This document shows, piece by piece, positions 10,831-18,590 of a stretch of DNA of 42,120 nt (position 1 is the stretch's first letter; the number at the start of each line of letters is the position of its first letter). The position numbers were made by a program, and so were the translations under genes. Location of the stretch: positions 1,995,274 to 2,037,393 of the forward strand of contig BFEA01000028.1 in the NCBI GenBank assembly GCA_003427395.1, read 5' to 3'. The stretch is from Chara braunii (taxonomy: Eukaryota; Streptophyta; Charophyceae; Charales; Characeae). The notes under the pieces were generated by a model. The model did no database searches. It saw only the letters and a list, made by a program, of their open reading frames with translations, and was not told where the DNA came from.

Positions 10831-10973
10831 GAGAAGGGCTCCAGGGAAGATGTTGGCCTATCAGGTGATGCCGTGGCGAATCTGATTTCTCATCACAGCG
10901 TATGTGTCTGGCTTTCCCAAGAGGCACGGAGTGTTGACTGAATCAAAGCTGGGGTCAGGGCTGTTGATAAAAT

Positions 10974-11001
10974 TCATCACAGGGTCCTTTGGGACATCCG
11001 T

Positions 11002-11033
<32 letters not shown>

Positions 11034-11087
11034 GGCCCCTGCGCAAGGATGACAAAAAAAAAAAAAAAAAAAAAAAATCATCACAGG
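10974..11087 (+). pseudogene. Retroposed, 3'-truncated U6 snRNA
   Basis: Positions 10984-11053 match the 5' two-thirds of the spliceosomal U6 snRNA. They include the invariant ACAGAGA box with AGATTAGCATGG, and CCCCTGCGCAAGGATGAC. The match stops at GGATGAC, is followed at once by 24 A residues (11054-11077), and is flanked by 10-bp direct repeats TCATCACAGG (10974-10983 and 11078-11087). This is a processed copy inserted by LINE machinery. It lacks the 3' end and the RNA polymerase III terminator, so it should not make functional U6. Confidence 0.95.
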
Positions 11088-11329
11088 CGGCTCCGGCTCC
11101 CGAAAGCCCCAGCGCGCGTCGTGTCAGACAAAAGAAAGATTGCCTGGAAACGTACTGGCGGTTTACTGATTGAGTTTGACTGATTTACCCATGAGCAAGC
11201 CGAGATCCACAGTGTGCCTCATTGCGGTGAAACTCCCGTCTTCCCCCGAAACACAACAGATCCTCATCATGCCTGTATCAGCCTGGAAAAAGGATAGCTA
11301 GTATACACTCATAATCAGGGTAAAATCAG
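11088..11329. other. Unassigned sequence
   Basis: No gene is seen. GTACTGGCGGTTTA at 11152-11165 resembles the end of the TTAA-flanked element family described at 35927, so a decayed member may end here. Confidence 0.3.
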
Positions 11330-11541
11330 TCCGGAAGTGAACCCTTAGCACGTTCCGCAGCCATTTTTCTCTAATGCGGCATGCATGCGGCCGCAAGTTT
11401 CGGGAGTCAGCCTACCACAGCAAAATGGCTGGCGGCAGCCAAAAGAAGAGCCACGCAGGTTCGTTTTGCTTTTAGCTCGCACAGCCTCGCAGCGAGTTTC
11501 GAGGCTCGGCAAGGGAAGGATCAAAAGTACTGGTGGTTTAA
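11330..11541 (-). mobile_element. Degenerate TTAA-flanked inverted-repeat element
   Basis: It ends with GTACTGGTGGT and TTAA at 11538-11541. Inside, AAAATGGCTGGCGGCAGCC near 11421-11439 is the reverse of the internal TTTTGGCTGGYRCCACCAGCC segment seen in the members at 35927-36134 and 37091-37295. The left end is not clear. The next element begins at the same TTAA. Confidence 0.5.
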
Positions 11542-11657
11542 ACCATCCGTACCTCGCCTAGCTATTGATTCCGGGCCTGAAATCGCCCTGTGCGCCATAA
11601 ATCGCCAAGCCTAGGGGGCGAAGTGTCGTTTCGATTTTTTGGAGTACTGCGGGTGGT
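11538..11657 (+). mobile_element. Second, shortened element abutting at the same TTAA
   Basis: After TTAA the sequence reads ACCATCCGTACCTCGCCTAGC and continues with CCCTGTGCGCCATAAATCGCC. This parallels ACCACCAGTACTTGGCCCAGC and CCCTGCGCGCCAAGTTTTACC at 35931 onward. It may end with GTACTGCGGGTGGT near 11644-11657, which would make it about 115 bp and internally deleted. Confidence 0.45.
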
Positions 11658-13871
11658 ACTTTCCAAGTGTGGCACTTTGGCCTTTTCCACAGTGACTGTC
11701 CATCACATCAGAAAAAAAAACGGTCCGACCATACTAGTTAGAGTTTGGGCCTTATCATCACCCTCGGTCACAGATGGAGTTGTGTTAAAAGGGATTCTCC
11801 CGGTGAAGACTAACAAGGCCAGGCCATCTGATTTTGGGCAGCTGCGCATGTGGGGCCCACCCGGCCAGGGCCAGAATATCTGCTTCCCCTTGGTGTAGAT
11901 GGTGCTGTGAAGAACTGTCAAATGTGTTGTAGAGCAAATCAGTCAGTTGGTTGTGAGTGGCTGGATGCAGCAATCAAATCTGTTAGGACTCGCGCAATAA
12001 GAGAGGGCAAAAGAAAAGCGGACAGCAGTAAGGAGATCAAGATAAATGTGAGAGGGGAAAGCTGATGAAATTACCCAAGTGGAGGACATGAATATCGCAG
12101 GGTGAACAGTTGGGATTCAAGAATATGTCCAGGAGGGGGGGGGACGAGGAGAAGCGTCCGTTGAATTGCGCAGAGCGCAATAGAGAAGAAAAGAAAAGAA
12201 AAAGAAAAGAAAAAGAAAAAGAAAAGAAAAGAAAAAGAAAAGGAAAGAAAAGAAGAGTTCAAGGGTTTCCCCTTGCAGTCAAACTACTCCGAGCGAATCA
12301 GTCACGAAGGAAACCCCGAAACGCGCCAACCATGGGCACTAAGTGGAATTTAGGGCCTCGTCTTACATAACGCAGGCTATCTAATGAGGCCTTTTTTTTT
12401 TTTTTTTTTGTTTCTTTGTTTTAGGAGGGGGGAGGAGGGGGGGGAACTGGGCTACCAGACCCGCACGAGCCCGGCCGCCCGGCCGGGCAGCCAGGCCAGT
12501 GCAACTAGGACCCTCTTGCCCAGGTCACCAGGGCGAGTAAGAAAAACAGTCAAAATTTTTTATTCCCCCCCCCCCCCTGTTGATGGGGCATTTTTGCGCC
12601 CTCCACGAGGGACCCAAATCCGGTCTTATATATGTTTTTGGTTTATGTCCGTTTTGGAAGAGAGGGGGGGAGATTAAGGGTCTTAAAGGGGCTTGAAAGG
12701 GCTTGAAAGGCCTTTAAACTTCAAAGGGTGTGAGATGATTTTCCTTACATTATTTTTTTTATTTTAAATTCTTTGAAGAATTTGGAAGTGACCCTCAGCT
12801 AATAGTTGTTTGGTTTGCTATTCTGCACAACGTACTTTTTTTTTTTTTTTTGGTGGGGTATGGGTCGGGACCCCGCTTGGCCCAGTTTCCTGCCCGGTCG
12901 TCCCCGGCAGGTCCCGCGCCAGCTTTGGGGACCCGGGCGGCCTGGCTGGTAGCCCAGGGGGTGAACAAGTTCCATTCTCTTTGCGGGGAGCATCACATGC
13001 TGGGAGGCGAAGCGAGCGTCCCATCTCAGACTATCAAGTGGGGCCTAAACTTGCAAATTGATAGCCAATCTGCTGTATGTACATTTTTGGCCAGTTTCAT
13101 TGCAACTTTCCTAAGAGCCCAACTTGATAGCCTATGTTCTGTAAGGTGAGTTGGCATGAATCTGGCACACCACACCATGTACATATAGCAGGGCCATTAA
13201 AATTTAAAAGAATACTAACACCTGAGGAGGACACAACAGTTTGTGGACCAGGCCCCCTGAATCTCTGGTAGAATATCTGGGAATGTGAGTACTCCCATAC
13301 TATTAGCAATTTAGCAGCAGAGAAACAGGAATCTATGATCAGCAATGCCACTTTCACCAGCAGGTCTGGTACACTTTTTTTTTTTTTTTTTTCCTTTTTT
13401 TTTTTTTCCTTTTGTAACAACGCCTAGTAATGGCATTTATGCAGTTGAAGCAAAGCTCCAATGGTGTAAGGCAGAAAGGTCTGTATGTGGTCAGCTTCTA
13501 TAAAACTTGTAGGTACCTGGCCAGTCATTGAGTTTCATTTTTTTTGCCTCGCCTTGATTTTCGCGTGACGCTCAGTTATATCAGCACGTCAGCACGTCAG
13601 GTCACCTGGTAGCCCACGTGGCTGCCAGCATCAGTATACAAGCAAGCTTTGGTATGAGCACACTTCATGATTGCCAACAGGTACGAGCACACTCCATGAC
13701 AAACACTAAGGTGGGAAAAAGGGGGAATTGGGAGGGAGGAAGTGGGTGGTGGAGCCGGATGCGGGTGCGGTCGCGTGGGGTGGGGTGGGGTGGGGGGCAG
13801 TGGGGGGCATGCTGACCTTTTGCTACCGAAGTCTACAGGTGCTTGAGTTTTGGTTCAAACATGAAGGAAAA
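11658..13871. other. Unassigned stretch with homopurine and homopolymer tracts
   Basis: No gene is recognised across 2.2 kb. It holds an (AAAAG)n-type homopurine tract at 12183-12258, T runs at 12391-12409 and 12836-12851, a C run at 12566-12577, T-rich tracts at 13375-13412, and a short (GGGGT)n block at 13777-13796. Open frames here are short and biased by these tracts. Several T runs could be tails of minus-strand retroposons, but I found no matching duplications. Confidence 0.4.
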
Positions 13872-14058
13872 GTTTGGCGCCCACCGACGGGCCTATCTCA
13901 GTCGGTAAACCCATGAACTGTTGAAATATAAACCGGAGTTCGAATCCAGATGAGTGACATTCAACAAATCTGAATTACCTGGGCCAGGAATTTCGATAAT
14001 GGTATCTCAAGGCTGTCGCCCTTTTTTATCTTGAAAAAAAAAAAAAGGTTTGGCACCC
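13872..14058 (+). mobile_element. tRNA-derived SINE with target duplication
   Basis: The body (13883-14047, 165 bp) starts with a tRNA-like head: an A-box-like TATCTCAGTCGG at 13894-13905 and a B-box-like GAGTTCGAATCC at 13936-13947, with an anticodon-arm-like segment between. It ends in a 14-residue A tail at 14033-14046. Flanking direct repeats GTTTGGCGCCC (13872-13882) and GTTTGGCACCC (14048-14058) differ at one base. The segment GAACTGTTGAAATATAAACC also occurs, in related form, in both arms of the inverted structure at 17059-17193. Confidence 0.85.
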
Positions 14059-14759
14059 TTCCTCTTCCCTCCCGCCCCCCTCTTCCTGAACGATCACAAA
14101 ACCATAAAGATCAGGTCTATTGGTGAGGAGCAACAATAGACCTGTGGTTGGGTATGAGTGACTGGGTACACCGGGTCACCGAGAAATCCGTGCTGGGGTG
14201 GGGTTAAGTGCTCATCTTGGGGCTTAAACCACCAGTACACCCGAGCCTAAATGTACGAGCCTAAATTTGAATTTTGCCGAGCCTGCAAGCGGTGGATACA
14301 ACCACTGGGAAAATTCAGGGCAGTACCCGTGCCACCTTCTGTGTTGCTGAACCAACTGCCAACAGATGGAACAAAAAGGAGGCTGTGGATTTCTCGTTTT
14401 CACTCATACCCCACCCCAGGCTGACTGTAATTGCGGTCAGATACATACAGGAAAGTGGTAGTGTGAGCACTGAATGGATTCCTCCTCGCCTCTCACCGCA
14501 AGGAGGGGGGCTCTCAGACAGGGGGTCTTCTTCATAAAAGGAAAAAAATAAAACTTCTTCTACTAAGCTCTGGATGTGATTGTGGCCATATTCATCCAGG
14601 TGTTGGTGTCTGTGCAGTCAGATACATTCTCCAAGTGCTAGCAGCTCTTGTCTCTGTGACAGTTTTTTTTTTTTTTTTTTTTTTTTCGTCCGCACTTTTG
14701 CCATTTTCCTCTTTTCAAAAGTAATCTATATTCTTCTCGCAATCTTTTGCTTGCATATA
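14059..14759. other. Unassigned spacer with one element end
   Basis: TTAAACCACCAGTAC at 14224-14238 is the terminal sequence of the TTAA-flanked family; no matching right end is close by. TCTATTGGTGAGGAGCAAC near 14117-14135 is a weak copy of the SINE module in minus orientation. A T run of about 24 lies at 14663-14686. No gene is recognised. Confidence 0.45.
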
Positions 14760-16534
14760 GGGTCTCGTTAGACACTCCTAAAAGAATCCTAAAATTTTTA
14801 GGACGAGTCCTAAAGGTTTTTTAGGATTTCGTGCGGCATCGTTACACGCAGTCCTAAAAATCATCTTTTAGGATTCGTCCTAAAAGGTCTCCCGCGGCCC
14901 GTTCTCATATTCGTATACGCAGCCGCGTCGCCGATGTCCGCCGGGTCCTGGCTGATGTCCGTGGTACACACTGCGGAGGCCTTGGGCGGGTGAGGAGGGG
15001 TGGGTGAAAAGCGCAGTCACCCCGAACTTCAAAAATTCAAATTCAAATTCTCGCGGACGCAAGGCGGCAGGGGCAGAGGACGGCCAGGCGACGCATGTGA
15101 CGTACAAAAGACGGCGCTGGCGAACCATTCGGCGCGGGTATCCATCTCCCGACTCCACGCAAGTTGTGACCAGCGGGGGCAACTTCCGGCAAGGCGCATC
15201 TTCACCTCCGCCGTGTGTGCTGTCCTGTGCAAGCGTAGAGCAGCGGGCGCGTCGTCGACTCCGGCGTACGCCATCTCCTGTTGCAGCGTACGGCAGCAGG
15301 CGCATCTACGGGTCCGGCGTGCGTGGTCTCTCTTCGCTTGGTTCAGCAGCGGGCGTGTCTTCAGCGGCTGTGGCAGGCGTCACGCTGTGGGGGCAGAACG
15401 ATTCCCAGAGATGGACGTTCGCGGCAGCGGGCATGGTCTGCGCGAAGAGGAGATCGACGCGGTGGCGATGGCGGTTACTGTCGTCGTCGTGAACACAATG
15501 GGCGGCATGTCGTCGTCCTCAAGCGACATGCTGACGCAACTCCGAAAACGAAGAGCGCTGTTGCAGCGCATTGCCGAAGCGCCGGATTGTGTGGCCACGT
15601 GTGAGGCAGTCGTCCAGTTGTGTGCCGCACTGTCATCTGGCGTTTTCCCGCGGCAGACCCCGTGTTGGTGGATTAAATGGCGGACTGGCGGAACATGGGA
15701 GGATCTCCGCCTCTGTGATGACGCGACGGACGAGTACTACCGGAAGAAGTTGCGCATGTCGATGGCCATGTTCAGGCAGATCGTAGCCGCGTGCGCCCCG
15801 TACGTGGAGAAGAAGGTGACACACTATAGGATGCCATTGCCAGTGGAGCAGGTGATTGCTTTCGCGTTGTACAGGTGGGCGTCAGGAGAGACGTACGAGA
15901 GCGGCACGTCAGCCTTCGGCATCGGCAGGGCAACTGGACTGCAGGCCGTCCGCGACGTCACTTCGGCGCTGCTGCAGGCGTACCCCAACGCGATCAAGTG
16001 GCCAGTTGGGCGTAGACGTGCGCATATTCTGTGCGCATTCCGTGACAAGGGTTTCCCGAACTGCTTCGGCGCGATCGAATGTACACACATCCACATTGAC
16101 AAGCCCGCCGGCGCACCTTCGGACAACTACTACGACCGCAAACAGAAGTTCTCCGTGCAAGCCACGCTTCGCCCCGCGCGCTCCACCCCACCGGCCAACG
16201 GTTACCGCTGGGGGCCGTTGCGGTCGTCGACCTGCAGAAAACCTCCGATGTCCCCCCACAGACCCGACGGACCTCTCCTGGACCAGCGCCTCCGTGTCGA
16301 CGGTGCCATTCTCGCGACGCGGCGACTCCGTGAAACGCGGGAATCCTAAATTTTTCAGTAGGTCCGGGGCTACTGGAAAATTTAGGACGATTTGGTTGGG
16401 GAATCCTAAATCTTTTAGGACGAGTCCTAACGCCATTTTCACATTTTCGATTCCCGCGTCCGATTTAGGATTGCGTGCAACCAAGACGAAATCCTAGAAA
16501 CAGGAACTTTTAGGAGTGTCTAACGAGACCCATA
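14757..16534 (+). mobile_element. PIF/Harbinger DNA transposon with truncated transposase
   Basis: The element (14760-16531, 1772 bp) has perfect 25-bp terminal inverted repeats beginning GGGTCTCGTTAGACACTCC (14760-14784 and the complement at 16507-16531). It is flanked by the 3-bp direct repeat ATA (14757-14759, 16532-16534), of the 3-bp A/T-only size expected for this superfamily. Both subterminal regions are crowded with TCCTAAAA/TTTTAGGA words, about eight on the left (14776-14886) and seven or eight on the right (16346-16516). These are plausible transposase-binding sites. The interior encodes a transposase that ends before its catalytic domain is complete, so this copy is probably not autonomous. 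Confidence 0.93.
15411..16349 (+). pseudogene. PIF/Harbinger transposase, C-terminally truncated
   Basis: The frame is open from 15000. I place the natural start at the ATG at 15411 (MDVRGSGHGL), because the upstream part has Arg/Pro-rich noncoding composition; this choice is uncertain. Conserved features are YYRKKLRMSMAMFRQIVAAC, LPVEQVIAFALYRWASGETY and GFPNCFGAIECTHIHID, then SDNYYDRKQKFSVQ near 16127-16168. These match the N-terminal helical region and the start of the DDE_Tnp_4 nuclease domain of HARBI1-like transposases. The first catalytic aspartate is usually in a GxIDxTHI context; here the residue is Glu (AIECTHI). After FSVQ, homology stops and the frame continues as Arg/Pro-rich sequence to 16349. 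The second and third catalytic acids are therefore missing, most simply through an internal deletion. The protein should be inactive as a nuclease. Confidence 0.85.
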
Positions 16535-16922
16535 TTGGGTCTCGCTGCACTACTCTACTTCGCGAAAATTCGGAGAGTTATGCATCGCTGCACTAACTCT
16601 ACTTTAGAACCCCAAAAGAAATTTGGAGAGCTGTCAGAAACCACAAAAGAATTGTACTCTCCGACACCGGAGAGTGCCCAGCCTGCAAAATCCGTTACGC
16701 AGATAGACCTTCGATTTGCTCCAAATCTGGAGAGTGAACCTTGAGTCTGGGCAGACAAACGGGGACTTTGAGCTGTCATTTTGTACCCTCGATAGTTGTA
16801 GAGTCTGCGTTTGTAGAGTTAGTGCAGCGATGACCCAAAATCCGGGAAATCGGAGAGTCTGACAACTCTCCGCGTACTCTCCGATTTCCCGGAGAGTGGA
16901 GAGTAGTGCAGCGAGACCCATT
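16534..16922. mobile_element. Harbinger-type MITE with GGAGAGT subterminal repeats
   Basis: The element (16537-16919, 383 bp) starts GGGTCTCGCTGCACTACTCT and ends with the near-perfect complement AGAGTAGTGCAGCGAGACCC (16900-16919). The 3-bp direct repeat ATT flanks it (16534-16536, 16920-16922). It begins only 5 bp after the previous element ends. About ten GGAGAGT/ACTCTCC words fill the interior. It encodes no protein; the short open frames are incidental. Confidence 0.9.
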
Positions 16923-17039
16923 CTATCTCATCCTCTCGCTACTCTATGTATAGTACGGGGGAACACCAACCAAACCTGGAACTCTCCCCAGCCCACGAGG
17001 TAGGTTTGCATCGCAGCAGTTATCTGTGATGCTTGTGCT

Positions 17040-17215
17040 TTTGTCAGTTGTACAACAATGGACTGTTGAAATACAGACCAGGGTTCAACTCCTGATGCAA
17101 TCAATGAACTTACCATAGGCCATTCAATCTGGACGTGGAGTTTTTGAACGGAGTATGGTAAGTTGAACGTGGGTCTATATTTCAACAGTTCATGGGTGTG
17201 CCTGAGACAAGCAAT
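17040..17215. repeat. Inverted pair of tRNA-SINE-like segments
   Basis: The plus-strand segment near 17059-17092 (GACTGTTGAAATACAGACC, then the B-box-like GGGTTCAACTCC) is mirrored at 17162-17193 (GGGTCTATATTTCAACAGTTC). Inner words AACTTACCATA (17107-17117) and TATGGTAAGTT (17155-17165) also mirror each other. Both arms resemble the head of the SINE at 13883-14047. The whole can fold as a hairpin with a loop of roughly 40 bases. It could be two SINEs inserted in opposite directions or one inverted duplication. Confidence 0.65.
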
Positions 17216-17345
17216 AAGTGCCAAAAAAAGAAAAGAAACAAAAGACAAAAAAAAATTGTCCCGTACCTGCATCTGTATCGGGTGCTATTCCAAGCCCAGA
17301 TGCAGAGGATTTCTCAACCCTGCTGCCAGCACCCACGGAGACAGG

Positions 17346-18029
17346 TAAGGGCCTCGCCACACCACTCTTGAAACGGGGAAATTTTTCAAGAGCTGTCAGA
17401 TGTTCTCAAGAGTTGGGTTTTCAAGAGTTTCGGGCCCCTCGCCACACAGCACTCTCGAAAGGGCGATGGTGTTGGACAAACGATGAAAAACGACAGTCGT
17501 ACAACTTTGTTTTCTCCGAATGGCGTCACCATAATGGCCTGACACCTCTCAAAAATCAAGGGCCCTTCGAGTGCCCTCGGGAGGACGCTTGAAAAGAGTG
17601 GTGCTGCAGGCTGGGCATTTCGGAGTTTTGAGTGCTACTCTTTTTTTTTTTTTTTTTTTTTTTCCCGAAAGGGGTGCTGATAGGAGCAGACACCATTAGT
17701 ATCGTCAGGGAGGCTCCATCTATTGGTGGGGAGCAGCACCTGCTGGAAATCGGGTCCAGCGTCCCTGTATAATACAATGTCAGAAACAACGATAGTATAA
17801 GCATGTTTTGTTAGTATGCCTTATGAGCTGGGGATTTGATTGATTGTCCCAGCGCTATAGCAGTCCATTTGTTATGGATTATTCAGAGAACTATCTTTGA
17901 GTGCTACTCTTGAAACGAGGTTCCGACAACTCTCGAAAGAGTTTTCAGGCTACAACTCTCAAGTGGCTGTGTGGCGACGCGTCCAACTCTTGAAAACGCG
18001 TTTTCAAGAGTGGTGTGGCGAGGCCCTAA
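17346..18029. mobile_element. Harbinger-type MITE with TCAAGAGT subterminal repeats
   Basis: The element (17349-18026, 678 bp) has ends GGGCCTCGCCACACCACTCT (17349-17368) and its complement AGAGTGGTGTGGCGAGGCCC (18007-18026), with TAA target duplications at 17346-17348 and 18027-18029. TAA is the preferred PIF/Harbinger target. About twelve TCAAGAGT/ACTCTTGA-type words occur inside. A SINE is nested at 17643-17895; without it and its extra duplication the MITE is 409 bp. Confidence 0.93.
17627..17911 (-). mobile_element. SINE nested inside the Harbinger MITE
   Basis: Perfect 16-bp direct repeats TTTGAGTGCTACTCTT at 17627-17642 and 17896-17911 enclose a 253-bp body. The body begins with about 20 T residues (A-tail complement) and contains the shared SINE module in minus orientation at 17713-17765. 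The target was one of the MITE's own ACTCTTGA motifs, so the SINE arrived after the MITE. Confidence 0.93.
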
Positions 18030-18446
18030 GTTGGTTGTCGTTTTTCCCTTCTTTTTTTTGTTGCAAGGGCAGTCAGACGCAGATGCAAGTCTGGCCAAGG
18101 AAACTGAGCTGACACTCGTTGAAACAGCCGCCTGCAGACCTTCTGTCTCCAAAAACGTGCCAGGCGCCTGTTTCAACGGGCGCTTGGCTTCTTTTTTTTT
18201 CTTTTCTTTTTTCTTGTTTTCCCAAGTTTTCCTGCCTTTGCCTCTCATACGTGCATGTTTTTCCACATGCACAGCCCAAACCACAAAGACATCTTACAGT
18301 CCGTTTTCTTTTTTCGTTGGGCCCACGGGCTTCCTACCCCTTTGCTCTTCCTGGCCTTCCCCGAGCCCTGATTTTCTCTTGTGGTGACAAGTTTGTTTTG
18401 CTGCACGGGCTGTGTACTGGTGGTTTAACTTTCACCCCAATGCACG
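18030..18446. other. Unassigned sequence with one element end
   Basis: T/C-rich segments lie around 18040-18060 and 18190-18230. GTACTGGTGGTTTAA at 18414-18428 is another terminal sequence of the TTAA-flanked family, with no clear partner. No gene is recognised; the open frames overlapping here look compositional. Confidence 0.4.
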
Positions 18447-18590
18447 CAGCCGTTTGGTTGAGTGTTTGCCTCCCAAGAGAGAGGTCACTGGTTCGATGCC
18501 CCGTGAGATGCTTTCCAAGCACCGCCTGCTAGAAATCGGATCCAGTGCCCGATAGAAATTAAAAAAATAGATATATAGAAAAATAAATTA
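18447..18590 (+). mobile_element. tRNA-derived SINE
   Basis: A tRNA-like head has an A-box-like TTTGGTTGAGTGTTTG at 18453-18468 and a B-box-like GGTTCGATGCC at 18490-18500. It is followed by CACCGCCTGCTAGAAATCGG (18520-18539) and TCCAGTGCCC, and by an A-rich tail from 18556. The CACC...TGCCC part is the complement of the first half of the SINE module found at 9811. I did not find the flanking duplication. Confidence 0.7.

Noticed and set aside
13883-13960. A functional tRNA gene
   Set aside because: Box A and box B are present, but the cloverleaf stems are not convincing and the unit is followed by an A tail with target duplications, so it is a SINE.
15029-16484. Minus-strand and alternative-frame open frames inside the Harbinger element (for example 15909-16484 minus, 191 codons)
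   Set aside because: These are shadows of the GC-rich transposase frame; only the plus frame from 15411 has transposase motifs.
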